Virus record (IMG/VR): IMGVR_UViG_3300030098_005752
Coordinates: 1 to 28,313 of that record
Direction: 5' to 3' (one strand)
DNA: 28,313 bases
Source of the DNA: a virus
A model generated the notes under the pieces. It was not told the origin of the DNA and did no database searches. It saw only the letters and a program-made list of their open reading frames with translations. Made by a program: the position numbers and the translations under genes. Shown here piece by piece: positions 16,335 through 24,735 of this stretch. The first letter of the stretch is position 1. Every line of letters starts with the position of its first letter.

Positions 16335-17073
16335 AGTAGCTATTATCTGCGCGAATTACAACTATGGCGACTACATTTTGGCTGCTATGGAAAGTGTCGC
16401 CAAACAAACATACCAAGGAGAACTGAGTCTATATGTCGTAGACGATGGATCGTCAGACGATTCATGGGAAAAAATTTCCAATTACTACGAAAGCCAGAAG
16501 GAAAAAATATCTAGCCCCACTACACCCCCTTGGCTTTACATCAAAAGAATCGAAAACTCTGGAGCAAGTATTGCACGCAACACAGCAATCGAAATGTGTT
16601 GGGGTTGGGCCGATATCATCGGCGTTTTAGATTCAGACGACGAATACTATCCTGAAAAAGTAGAACGTCTAGTATCAAAGCTTGTGGAGCACGATGAAGT
16701 CGGTGTTGCTTATGCGGATTATGACATACAAACACCAACACACTGCAAGCGGGAGTTTAAAAACTCTTTTAACAGGCAAACGCTAATGGAGAGATGTATT
16801 GTACATAGCAACTCGCTGATAAAAACAAAATATCTCCGGCAGGTAGTTTTGCCGAATGGTGAGATTTTCGACAGCAGACTGCACGGCCCGGCAAGTAAGG
16901 GATTTTTTGGCTGCACTGAGGACTACGACTTGTGGATTCGTCTGTCAAAAGTGTGCATGATCTCCCATGTGCCGGAATGTTTGGCGAAAGCTAATGAGCA
17001 TGGCAATAATCAGTCTTTGAAAATGACTCAAGAGATATTTCAGCACCACGCTCAGATTTTAGGCAATAGATAA
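16324..17073 (+). CDS. Family 2 glycosyltransferase
   Basis: This 249-residue GT-A enzyme starts with VAIICANYNYGDYILAAMES, then YVVDDGSSDDSWEKI (D40, D41), RIENSGASIARNTAIE and GVLDSDDEYYPEKV, whose D103-S-D105 is the metal-binding DXD. C-terminal CTEDYDLWIRLS has the ED pair used as the catalytic base in GT2 enzymes. All catalytic landmarks are present, so it should be active on an unknown nucleotide sugar. It overlaps its neighbour upstream by 11 bases and the next gene by one base (TAATG). Confidence 0.9.
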   Translation: MLPKVAIICANYNYGDYILAAMESVAKQTYQGELSLYVVDDGSSDDSWEKISNYYESQKEKISSPTTPPWLYIKRIENSGASIARNTAIEMCWGWADIIGVLDSDDEYYPEKVERLVSKLVEHDEVGVAYADYDIQTPTHCKREFKNSFNRQTLMERCIVHSNSLIKTKYLRQVVLPNGEIFDSRLHGPASKGFFGCTEDYDLWIRLSKVCMISHVPECLAKANEHGNNQSLKMTQEIFQHHAQILGNR

Positions 17074-17816
17074 TGAAAACATCTAGCTTTACAACACCAA
17101 TCACTAATAAGCGAAGCAATAAATCTCACATAACGAGTATCAAGAAATCGCAAATCAACATGCAAGACACTGCTGTTGTGTTGCTGGGTGCGGGTATTGG
17201 ATCAAGAATACGCTCCCACGAACCCAGAAGTTTGATAAAAATAGAGAACAAGACTCTGATACAACATCAAGTAACAACCATACGCGAACTTTTCAAGGAG
17301 CCAGAAATAATTAGCGTTGTTGGATGCAAAGCACAAAAGGTGATAAAAAAAATTCGCGGAGATGTCAGAATAGTAGAAAACCAGATCTACAACGATACCA
17401 ACGCTTCGGAAAGTATGAGGCTCGCCTTTAACAGTAGCACAAGGTCTAGCTTTCTTTTTATGCATGGCGATCTTTACTTTAATAAGAACACGCTCAATGT
17501 TGACTATAGTAAATCTTTTATACTGGTAGACAACAAGGGTATGATTTCCGACAAGGAAGTAGGCGTAACTGTATGCGACAGTCGAGCGACTATTTTGTCA
17601 TACGGACTACCCACCAAGTGGTGCCAAATTGTATATGTTACAGGCAGAGAACTCAAAATGTTGCAGAACATATTTAACAAGTTTGATGACATTCAGAAAA
17701 AGATGTTGTCATTTGAAGTAATCAACAGGATGATATCCATGGGCGCAACTTTCAAATGTTATGAACCAGATGAAATGTCAATCCTAGAGATAGATCGAAT
17801 AAAGGACATATCCTAA
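17073..17816 (+). CDS. Sugar-phosphate nucleotidyltransferase-like protein
   Basis: This 247-residue protein looks like an NTP-transferase domain that makes an activated sugar or choline (LicC/RmlA type): AVVLLGAGIGSRIRSHEPRS is the nucleotide loop, LFMHGDLYF carries the metal-binding aspartate, and the C-terminus has ILEIDRIKDI, typical of these enzymes. The conserved lysine of the G-x-G-x-R-x(4)-P-K signature is arginine here (R52), an unusual change that may reduce activity. A second possible start (17160) would remove a basic 29-residue extension; neither start has a strong ribosome binding site. The product sugar nucleotide is unknown. Confidence 0.65.
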   Translation: MKTSSFTTPITNKRSNKSHITSIKKSQINMQDTAVVLLGAGIGSRIRSHEPRSLIKIENKTLIQHQVTTIRELFKEPEIISVVGCKAQKVIKKIRGDVRIVENQIYNDTNASESMRLAFNSSTRSSFLFMHGDLYFNKNTLNVDYSKSFILVDNKGMISDKEVGVTVCDSRATILSYGLPTKWCQIVYVTGRELKMLQNIFNKFDDIQKKMLSFEVINRMISMGATFKCYEPDEMSILEIDRIKDIS

Positions 17817-18865
17817 TGAAGGTAATGATTTCGAGTGACGGAACTCATGCTCATTTTTTCCAAAGGGTTTCGTGGCTAAATGCTTTTACGGCCTGTGGTA
17901 TCGAGACCCGAATGTGGGACTGTAAATCCAGTTCACCATTTGACGCCTTTGATTCATTTGAGCCAGATATTTTTCTGGGACAAACCTACAATCTAGACAA
18001 CGCTCTTTTAAAATGTATTTCGGAAAGACCTCACCTCAAGGTTGGACTAAGAGCTGGGGATTGGGGAGACCATGAAGATTCCGTAGATAAGTCCAAATAC
18101 AACATTCTGTTCTGCTCAAAAAAAGAGAAAGATGTTTTAAAAAAGCTAAAAGACGAAACGGGCAAGCCGGATTTTGTTCATATCCATTATCCGCATGATG
18201 CTCTAATGAAAACCCACAATCACTTTGGGTCTATCGGTATCGACGCTGTGTCTCTCATGATGTGCGCTGACACTACTATGTACTCAGGTGGACAATACGA
18301 TCCTACGCTCGAATGCGACTTGGGTTTTGTTGGAGGCTACTGGCCCCACAAGGGTTTGGTAATTGACAGATATTTACTACCCTTACTACACCCAGTAGGA
18401 CGATACAAAGCTAAAATCTTTGGAAACCAACCGTGGAAAGTGCCACAGTATTGTGGAGTTCTGTCGGACCAAAATATGAAAAACCTTTTTGTTTCCGCAA
18501 AGATATGTCCGAATCTCAGCGAGCCACACGCTCACGCATTTGGAATAGATGTAAACGAAAGGATTTTCAAAGTTTTGTGTGCCGGAGGGTTTTGCATATC
18601 AGATAATGTGGAAGCGTATCGTATGTTTGGAGACGGAATTGTGATCGCAGAGTCTCCACAACACTTTTCAGAGATGGTCGAATATTACATTAGTAATCCT
18701 GTGGAAAGGTCAGCCATAGCTAAGAGAGGGCAACGATATGTAAAAACCAACCATACAGGATTCCACAGAGCGTTGCACATATTGAAGAGTTTTGGCTTTA
18801 ACAGTGGACCAGAAGTAGACGCGATTTCCTTGAAGGTACAAGAATTACACAGGGATTACACATGA
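17816..18865 (+). CDS. CgeB-like GT-B glycosyltransferase
   Basis: This 349-residue protein has the C-terminal donor domain of the CgeB / Glyco_trans_1_2 type: KICPNLSEPHAHAFGIDVNERIF followed by LCAGGFCISDN and a later FSEMVEYYISNP helix. The N-terminal Rossmann part has PDIFLGQTYNLD and VGLRAGDWGDHE. This group occurs in phage and bacterial glycan loci. It starts at the TAATG overlap with the preceding gene and ends with ATGA overlapping fcl. The donor sugar is unknown; proximity to GDP-fucose synthase is suggestive only. Confidence 0.7.
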   Translation: MKVMISSDGTHAHFFQRVSWLNAFTACGIETRMWDCKSSSPFDAFDSFEPDIFLGQTYNLDNALLKCISERPHLKVGLRAGDWGDHEDSVDKSKYNILFCSKKEKDVLKKLKDETGKPDFVHIHYPHDALMKTHNHFGSIGIDAVSLMMCADTTMYSGGQYDPTLECDLGFVGGYWPHKGLVIDRYLLPLLHPVGRYKAKIFGNQPWKVPQYCGVLSDQNMKNLFVSAKICPNLSEPHAHAFGIDVNERIFKVLCAGGFCISDNVEAYRMFGDGIVIAESPQHFSEMVEYYISNPVERSAIAKRGQRYVKTNHTGFHRALHILKSFGFNSGPEVDAISLKVQELHRDYT

Positions 18866-19821
18866 AAAAAGTATTGGTAACGGGCGGTCGTGGATTTCTA
18901 GGAAAGGCCGTTTGCAAGAAGCTCAAGCAGAACTCGCAATACACAGTGGTGCCACTGGCCGGTAAAGCCGAATGGGATCTGACAAAGCAAAGGTATGTTG
19001 ATTACGCCCTAAAAGAGTTCGAGCCTGATGTGGTGGTACACTTGGCGGCTAGGGTTGGTGGCATTGGGGCCAATAAAGACAATCCCGGCCTCTTTATGTA
19101 TGAAAACCTAGCAATGGGTATGAACCTTATTGAATCTTGTAGAAAATACGATAAGCTTCAAAAATTCATCATGGTCGGGACCGTATGTGCATATCCTAAA
19201 TTTACGCCGGTTCCATTCAAAGAGGACGACATTTGGACTGGCTACCCAGAGGCAACAAATGCGCCTTACGGGATAGCAAAAAAGACACTGATGGAAATGC
19301 TGATTGCATACAGCGCCCAATACAATTTTAACTGCACAAATCTTATTCCCGTAAACATGTATGGACCACATGATAATTTTGATCCTAGAATCAGTCATGT
19401 TATACCTGCCATGATACTAAAATTTGACAAGGCTATTGATAGGCAGGAAGACACTGTTGAGCTGTGGGGCACAGGTAAGGCTAGTAGAGAATTTTTATAC
19501 GTAAATGATTGCGCTAGAGCCATCGATAGAGCAGTGGAAATAAACACTACGCCACATCCCATAAACATAGGGACCGGATCTGAATGTACAATTCAACATC
19601 TGGCTACAAAAATTGCCCACATCATGGGATATGAGGGCACCATAAAGTTCAACGAAAACGGGATGGACGGTCAACCCAGAAGGTGTCTAGACACATCTAG
19701 AGCAACTAGAGTTCTAGGATTTGAAACGAAAACAGACTTAGACAAAGGATTGCACGACACAATAAGCTGGTACTACAAAAACAAGGAAAAGTTTGTTGAT
19801 TACTTCGATCATATTCAGTAA
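18862..19821 (+). CDS. fcl: GDP-L-fucose synthase
   Basis: This 319-residue enzyme converts GDP-4-keto-6-deoxy-D-mannose to GDP-L-fucose (epimerase plus NADPH reductase). It has the NAD(P)-binding TGGRGFLG loop, AARVGGIGANK, GTVCAYPKF, and the SDR catalytic pair Y136-x3-K140 in PYGIAKK. C109 and H179, the epimerase acid/base residues of the E. coli enzyme, align at the same numbers; the SDR serine S107 is threonine here. MYGPHDNFDPR, TGKASREFLYVND and DGQPRRCLD are fucose-synthase signatures. The partner dehydratase (gmd) is 7 kb downstream. Overlaps upstream gene as ATGA. Confidence 0.96.
   Translation: MKKVLVTGGRGFLGKAVCKKLKQNSQYTVVPLAGKAEWDLTKQRYVDYALKEFEPDVVVHLAARVGGIGANKDNPGLFMYENLAMGMNLIESCRKYDKLQKFIMVGTVCAYPKFTPVPFKEDDIWTGYPEATNAPYGIAKKTLMEMLIAYSAQYNFNCTNLIPVNMYGPHDNFDPRISHVIPAMILKFDKAIDRQEDTVELWGTGKASREFLYVNDCARAIDRAVEINTTPHPINIGTGSECTIQHLATKIAHIMGYEGTIKFNENGMDGQPRRCLDTSRATRVLGFETKTDLDKGLHDTISWYYKNKEKFVDYFDHIQ
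19783..19787 (+). promoter_or_regulatory. Ribosome binding site for a TTG start
   Basis: AAGGA lies five bases before a TTG at 19793 (or eight before a second TTG at 19796). No ATG is available before the first conserved beta strand, so the glycosyltransferase at 19793 is taken to use a TTG start. Confidence 0.55.
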
Positions 19822-20641
19822 AAATAGACCGTTACAATTAGATCTTTGCATACGGAGCATGAAGCAGAATTTACCCGAGTGCAAAAACATTGTTGTGATT
19901 TATAAAAACTCAGAAGGCTTTGCAGATGCTCAACAGATATTGATGGACGAGCATCCCCAAGTCAATTTTTGGGAGCAGGGAGGCTCTCTGTTTGCCGATT
20001 CTTTACACGCTACGATCTCTTCTGACGAACAATACGTTGGATACTTTACTGACGACGATATAGTTTTTGCAAATAATCCCACTAACTATGAAATTTTGTC
20101 AGACCCATCAGTGGCGTGCGTTTCGCTAAGAATGGGTTTAAATATATGCAAAAGGTCATCAAATACCGGGCAGTCCACCGCAGATTTACCAGAAAGATAT
20201 TCACATCTAGATACGCACACTTTGGTTTGGCCAAAGACATTACAACTATATGGATCATATTGGTCTTATTCTCTATCTGTTGATGGTCATGTTTTTAGAA
20301 AAAAAGATATGATCAACATGTTGGACGAAATATGTCACATTTCTAAACTTTATCCGGAAAGATGGAAGCATACCCCAAACGAATTAGAAAGCGCTCTGCA
20401 AAGATTCTGGACAATCACACCCAATGTAATGGTGTCCCCCATGAGCAGCAGGGTTGTCAATAGTCCCAACAACCGTGTCCAGAACACACACCTAAACCTT
20501 TCGGGCGCTCAACACTCCTACGATGAAGACTTTCTACTGGGCAAATATATGGCTGGCAACAGAATTAATTTAGATTACTTGGACTTCAGCAACATCCAGT
20601 GTCCCCACACGGAAATAGATCTCTTGAGAGGGTTGGTATGA
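19793..20641 (+). CDS. GT-A glycosyltransferase, TTG start
   Basis: This 282-residue protein begins LITSIIFSKNRPLQLDLCIRS, the first strand and helix of a GT-A fold, and has YVGYFTDDDIVF, a DDD motif expected to bind metal and nucleotide sugar. Later WSYSLSVDGHVFRK resembles the acceptor side of this group. It starts with TTG within the last 29 bases of fcl. The coding frame is clean to the stop. The sugar is unknown; the overlap with fcl suggests co-expression with fucose synthesis. Confidence 0.7.
   Translation: MLITSIIFSKNRPLQLDLCIRSMKQNLPECKNIVVIYKNSEGFADAQQILMDEHPQVNFWEQGGSLFADSLHATISSDEQYVGYFTDDDIVFANNPTNYEILSDPSVACVSLRMGLNICKRSSNTGQSTADLPERYSHLDTHTLVWPKTLQLYGSYWSYSLSVDGHVFRKKDMINMLDEICHISKLYPERWKHTPNELESALQRFWTITPNVMVSPMSSRVVNSPNNRVQNTHLNLSGAQHSYDEDFLLGKYMAGNRINLDYLDFSNIQCPHTEIDLLRGLV
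20626..20632 (+). promoter_or_regulatory. Ribosome binding site for the exostosin-like gene at 20638
   Basis: GAGAGGG lies five bases upstream of the ATG at 20638, which overlaps the previous stop as ATGA. An in-frame GTG at 20599 is therefore not needed. Confidence 0.6.
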
Positions 20642-21462
20642 TAGACGTAAAGGAGTTCGTAAGGGGTGAAAATTTTCCCAATGTTTGTGATATGAGGGTC
20701 GGCACAGAACCAAATCTTGATTACGAAGAGCAACTTGAGCCACCCGACAAAAAACACGTCAGTGTATACGCAAAGTCTGAAAATCTGTCCACCGCATTCA
20801 ACTTAATTTCCCGATTTCCCGACAAAGTTTTTACCTTTGTCTCACACAACAGCGACATGACGATAAACACATGCACAATGCCTGAAAATATCGTAAGATG
20901 GTTCGCTCAAAATAGAAACACAGATCAGCCCAAAATTTATTCATTGCCTATTGGTCTTGAAAACAAATACTGGCACCCCTATAAAGATGAGGTGATGCAG
21001 AGAACTCGAATTGAATCTATGTACGGAGGGCATCCAGCAAGATCAATCAATTGCTTTGCACAGTTCAACTGCACAACCCATGGGGAAAGATATCACGCCC
21101 TAACGACAGTAGACCCAAGCGTCTGCGATACTATGCTGGGAAGCAACGGCAACAAAGAGCAACATTTAGACTTTTGTAAGAATCTTATAAAGTATGGATT
21201 TTGTTTGTGCCCCAGAGGCAACGGAATAGACACACATAGGCTGTGGGAGGCTTTGTATATGGGGTGTATTCCTATATGTAAAAAATATCACGCCCATCAG
21301 TTTGAACACGACCTTCCGATACTGTTTGTTGACGAATGGAGCGATATCACACCAGAACTGTTGTACGAAACTTACCACCAAAAGAATAAAAGGTTGTTGT
21401 TTGATTCCGAGATCCTGAAGATGTCCTACTGGACTGAAAAGATTAATACATATGAATTATGA
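20638..21462 (+). CDS. Exostosin-family glycosyltransferase
   Basis: This 274-residue protein has the exostosin donor segment YGFCLCPRGNGIDTHRLWEA followed by LYMGCIPIC and PILFVDEW, the strongest part of the GT47 signature. The upstream part has the FTFVSHNSDM strand and YSLPIGLENK turn. It is shorter than eukaryotic exostosins, which carry a second domain. It overlaps the next gene by 11 bases. It is similar in plan to the proteins at 5358 and 23033 but less close to them than they are to each other. Confidence 0.78.
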   Translation: MIDVKEFVRGENFPNVCDMRVGTEPNLDYEEQLEPPDKKHVSVYAKSENLSTAFNLISRFPDKVFTFVSHNSDMTINTCTMPENIVRWFAQNRNTDQPKIYSLPIGLENKYWHPYKDEVMQRTRIESMYGGHPARSINCFAQFNCTTHGERYHALTTVDPSVCDTMLGSNGNKEQHLDFCKNLIKYGFCLCPRGNGIDTHRLWEALYMGCIPICKKYHAHQFEHDLPILFVDEWSDITPELLYETYHQKNKRLLFDSEILKMSYWTEKINTYEL

Positions 21463-22174
21463 TTTAGTTTCACTGTGTCATCCGAAAGATTACGTAAAGC
21501 TTGAGTTTTGTATAAATTCTTGTCTTAAATTTTTCAATCCCAAGCCTGACGGTATATATGTGGTTTCTCCCCACGTAGTCGAGTCCCCGGCGATAACACA
21601 CATACATGATGATGACGCGATTACGATAGAAAAGCGAGATATAAAATACCGAAGGCCAAACTGGATATACCAACAACTTATTAAGCTTTGCCAAGACTTT
21701 ACTAAGAACGACCACTATCTATGCGTTGATAGTGACTTAATATTCAATCGGACCATCAATCTTTTTGACGGCGAAAAGTCTAAGTTTTTTATTAGTGACA
21801 GAGATCAAAAACATGATCCGTATTTTAGCTTTATGAAAATGGCCTATGACCTAGAGAGGCAAGTAGACTTTACTTTTATCAATGATTTTATGATGTTTGA
21901 TAAGTCCATATGTAGGGAAATTGTTCCAAGTGTTGGGAAATTTCTAGAGCTTTGCAACGATAATGTATCGGACGAATGTCTTCTTTCGGAGTTTGAACTA
22001 TATGGAAATTATGTAACGAAGCATCACCCCGATCTATATACTTTTAAAAACACAAAGACCCAAACCAACGGAAGGTTCGCACACCAACCTTGGCACAAGG
22101 AAGAAATCATTAACTTACTAGAAGCAAACGTCGATAAAGACATAGACCTGTTCACAGTGCATAGCTGGACTTAA
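21452..22174 (+). CDS. DUF6492-like GT-A glycosyltransferase
   Basis: This 240-residue protein resembles the DUF6492 group of putative glycosyltransferases: YDLVSLCHPKDYVKLEFCIN at the start, RRPNWIYQQLIKL in the middle, and HYLCVDSDLIF with a DSD metal-binding motif, followed by FINDFMMFDK. All DXD residues are intact, so it is probably active. No donor or acceptor can be read from sequence. It overlaps the previous gene by 11 bases. Confidence 0.65.
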   Translation: MNYDLVSLCHPKDYVKLEFCINSCLKFFNPKPDGIYVVSPHVVESPAITHIHDDDAITIEKRDIKYRRPNWIYQQLIKLCQDFTKNDHYLCVDSDLIFNRTINLFDGEKSKFFISDRDQKHDPYFSFMKMAYDLERQVDFTFINDFMMFDKSICREIVPSVGKFLELCNDNVSDECLLSEFELYGNYVTKHHPDLYTFKNTKTQTNGRFAHQPWHKEEIINLLEANVDKDIDLFTVHSWT

Positions 22175-22177
22175 CAA

Positions 22178-23032
22178 ATGATAGTAAACACATTTATATC
22201 TGATGGTGGACCAATACCAGAGTATACAAATATATCTCTAAGACAAGCTCGCCACACAAATCCAGATGCTGACATTAGGTTCATATGTGCAGACAATCAG
22301 GACATATTTGACGAACTTAATATAAAATGGATTCCACAGGGGTCCATAACTAGCGACCTTTTAAAAGAATTTAACAAGGTGTGTTGGTTTAAGAGACACG
22401 GAACGCCAAACACGACCTATCCCAGTCCGGAGCTATTTTGGCACCGAACAGCGGAAAGGATATACTACTTAGAAGCGTACATCTCTCAAAACAATATCGA
22501 GAACGTGTTTCATTTTGAAAACGATGTTCTGATATATGGGCACTTATCTGAAATTGGGGTATCCGAACATAGTATAATGATACTACCCATGTCTAGAAAT
22601 AAATGCACATTTGCTTTTACACACGTACCAAAACCGTCGAGCATTTCTAAACTGTGCTTGTATTTTAACTGGTTATTGTCTGCACATGGTGAAGGCCGTC
22701 TATCGCACCATCTACAGGATCATGTCAGCGAGATGTCGTTACTGCATATGGCCTTTACCGACTCTATTGTGGTTGGACTACCGACGATACCTCTGCATAG
22801 TAAACGTATGCTATTTGATCCGGGGTCTTACGGGCAGTTTTTAGGTGGCACTAACAATGGGCACGGGCCGGGATTTACCGATAGCGAACACTTCATAGGA
22901 GACCAGATTAATCAAGGCAAAATAAAAAAGGTAGAATTTGTAGACGGGTGTCCATTTGTGGATGGAATTAAGTTATTCAATCTTCATGTTCATAGTAAAA
23001 ATCTTGAACTTTTCGCTAATTATGGGGAATAA
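22178..23032 (+). CDS. Putative glycosyltransferase with END in place of DXD
   Basis: This 284-residue protein has a GT-A-like plan: VNTFISDGGPIP, ADIRFICADN, VFHFENDVLIY where the DXD normally lies (here E-N-D), then the segment LFDPGSYGQFLGGTNNGHG and a late LFNLHVHSKNLE. The same DPGxxGQFLGG pattern occurs in poorly studied viral and bacterial glycosyltransferases. It is predicted soluble. There is a three-base gap to the previous gene and the next gene starts immediately after its stop. Function is inferred. Confidence 0.55.
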   Translation: MIVNTFISDGGPIPEYTNISLRQARHTNPDADIRFICADNQDIFDELNIKWIPQGSITSDLLKEFNKVCWFKRHGTPNTTYPSPELFWHRTAERIYYLEAYISQNNIENVFHFENDVLIYGHLSEIGVSEHSIMILPMSRNKCTFAFTHVPKPSSISKLCLYFNWLLSAHGEGRLSHHLQDHVSEMSLLHMAFTDSIVVGLPTIPLHSKRMLFDPGSYGQFLGGTNNGHGPGFTDSEHFIGDQINQGKIKKVEFVDGCPFVDGIKLFNLHVHSKNLELFANYGE

Positions 23033-23836
23033 ATGAAAACCGTAATAGAACTGCTAGACGGGAAGTGGGAATATGACTACTTCAACCTCATAGCGAAACA
23101 AATAATTGTTGGCGACGACCTAGATATTGTTTTTATGAAGTGGGATCAAGACATCCCCAAGACTAAAAATAAATGTATCCTGTTTGTCACATCTGACGAA
23201 CATCACAAATACCATGAAAAGTTTACCAACCATCCCAACGTACTGCTTACTTTTCGGAACTACCTCCCAGAACAACAGCACCCCAAGGTAAAGGCTCTGC
23301 CGCTTGGGTATCTACAGGGGTTTGAGTATCCAGAAGTAGAATTTAGCGACAGGAAATATACATACGGTTTTAGTGGTACGTTACCAGACCCTCCCTGCGA
23401 AGCTACACGACATGCTCTCAAGTTCTCCCTAGACAGAATGACGCACGATCAGCACGACAAGTTTGTGCTATTCTATCAGGGTTGGGCAAAGGGTTTGAGT
23501 ATGCAGGAGTATGCGGAAACAATGCATAATACCAAGGTTGCGCTGTGTCCCAAAGGTTACACAAGTAGCGAAACATTTAGATACTTTGAAGCCGCCAAGG
23601 CTGGATGTGTTATAATCAGCGAGCCAAAGCCAAACGTATGGTTTTATGAAGATGCTCCACACATCGAAATAAAAGACTGGCTTGAATTGCCCAGTATACT
23701 GCCAGATATCCTACAGGATGAAAGTCTTCTTCTGCACCATCACGACCTAACAAAAAAATGGTGGAACGAAAAGTGTTCACCAAAGGCTGTTGGACAATAT
23801 ATAACAAAAGAGTTAAACAAGATAGGTTACAAATGA
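23033..23836 (+). CDS. Exostosin-like glycosyltransferase, paralogue of 5358-6275
   Basis: This 267-residue GT-B protein has the donor segment VALCPKGYTSSETFRYFEAA followed by GCVIISEP and WFYEDAPH. It aligns along most of its length with the protein at 5358-6275 (PLGY, SDRKYTYGFSG, FYQGWAKGLSMQEYAE against VRYTDGFARGLDAKEYLS). The two appear to have arisen by duplication, one kept in the replication cluster and one here. GGGGAA precedes the ATG, which directly follows the upstream stop. Confidence 0.72.
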   Translation: MKTVIELLDGKWEYDYFNLIAKQIIVGDDLDIVFMKWDQDIPKTKNKCILFVTSDEHHKYHEKFTNHPNVLLTFRNYLPEQQHPKVKALPLGYLQGFEYPEVEFSDRKYTYGFSGTLPDPPCEATRHALKFSLDRMTHDQHDKFVLFYQGWAKGLSMQEYAETMHNTKVALCPKGYTSSETFRYFEAAKAGCVIISEPKPNVWFYEDAPHIEIKDWLELPSILPDILQDESLLLHHHDLTKKWWNEKCSPKAVGQYITKELNKIGYK

Positions 23837-24735
23837 AACTTCAGTTTGAAAACTTTTGGGGCGACTTCCCCGTTCGTGACAATATTGTAACAGTGGCCCT
23901 GAGTATGCGTCACGATGTACAGATTGTGAACGGAAACGCCGACGTGGTAATTCACAATGGTCCAAAAGTACAAAAGCGCAATAACGCAATAACTATAGCT
24001 TGGTTCATTGAATCAATGAATAGAATAGGGGAACCAGACTACAGTAAATATGACTACTCTTTCAATAGTTGCAATTTTGAAGACGATAGAAATTATAGAA
24101 TTCCTTTCTGGTCAACGCAGATGAATTGGAACAATGCGCCGTCACACGACATGAATCGTGGTCCAACTTATCTCGTGTCGCTAGACAAACTCTACAATAG
24201 AAACATCTCAACTAGAGACAGACTGTGTTCATCTGTCGCATCGGGCACGCTTGGCAAGAGGGCAGAATTCTACCCGAAAATATCGCAATATATTGGAGTA
24301 ACTCATGGCGGCGACTTTCTAAGAAATACATCAGAGACAATCGCCAAGCCGCCTCCGGGCGTAACGCGCACCAGAGTTTATAGCGATTACCTTGAGAAAA
24401 TAAACTTCATATCAAAATTTAAATCGAATCTATGTTTCGAGAATGATGACCGCGATGGCTATGTTTGTGAAAAAATATTACACGCTTTTTATGCGGGATG
24501 TCTACCTATATACTGGGGACCGAAAAACGTGGGTGAAGATTTTAACAAGGATGCATTTATTGATGTTGGAGATTTTGCATCCGATGAAGAAGCTATCGAG
24601 TATATACAAGAAGTACTATCAGACGATGCAAAGCTACTTTCGTATTTGCAGCAACCGGTCTTTAACGGCAACAAAATCCCAGACCACGCAACACCGGAGG
24701 CGTTGTCTCTGTTTTTTGAGAGCATAGGAGTTTAG
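23833..24735 (+). CDS. GT10-family fucosyltransferase
   Basis: This 300-residue protein matches alpha-1,3/1,4-fucosyltransferases (CAZy GT10), which transfer L-fucose from GDP-fucose. The signature at about residues 199-245 is SNLCFENDDRDGYVCEKILH followed by AFYAGCLPIYWG and DFNKDAFIDVGDF, all near-canonical. The N-terminal half holds the acceptor domain (FIESMNRIGEPDYSKYDYSF). The start at 23833 overlaps the previous stop as ATGA; an upstream in-frame ATG (23758) lies deep in the neighbour. GDP-fucose synthase and GDP-mannose dehydratase in the same window could supply its donor. Confidence 0.92.
   Translation: MKLQFENFWGDFPVRDNIVTVALSMRHDVQIVNGNADVVIHNGPKVQKRNNAITIAWFIESMNRIGEPDYSKYDYSFNSCNFEDDRNYRIPFWSTQMNWNNAPSHDMNRGPTYLVSLDKLYNRNISTRDRLCSSVASGTLGKRAEFYPKISQYIGVTHGGDFLRNTSETIAKPPPGVTRTRVYSDYLEKINFISKFKSNLCFENDDRDGYVCEKILHAFYAGCLPIYWGPKNVGEDFNKDAFIDVGDFASDEEAIEYIQEVLSDDAKLLSYLQQPVFNGNKIPDHATPEALSLFFESIGV

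Noticed and set aside
20599-20637. GTG start for the exostosin-family gene
   Set aside because: The ATG at 20638 has GAGAGGG upstream and the ATGA overlap used throughout the window.
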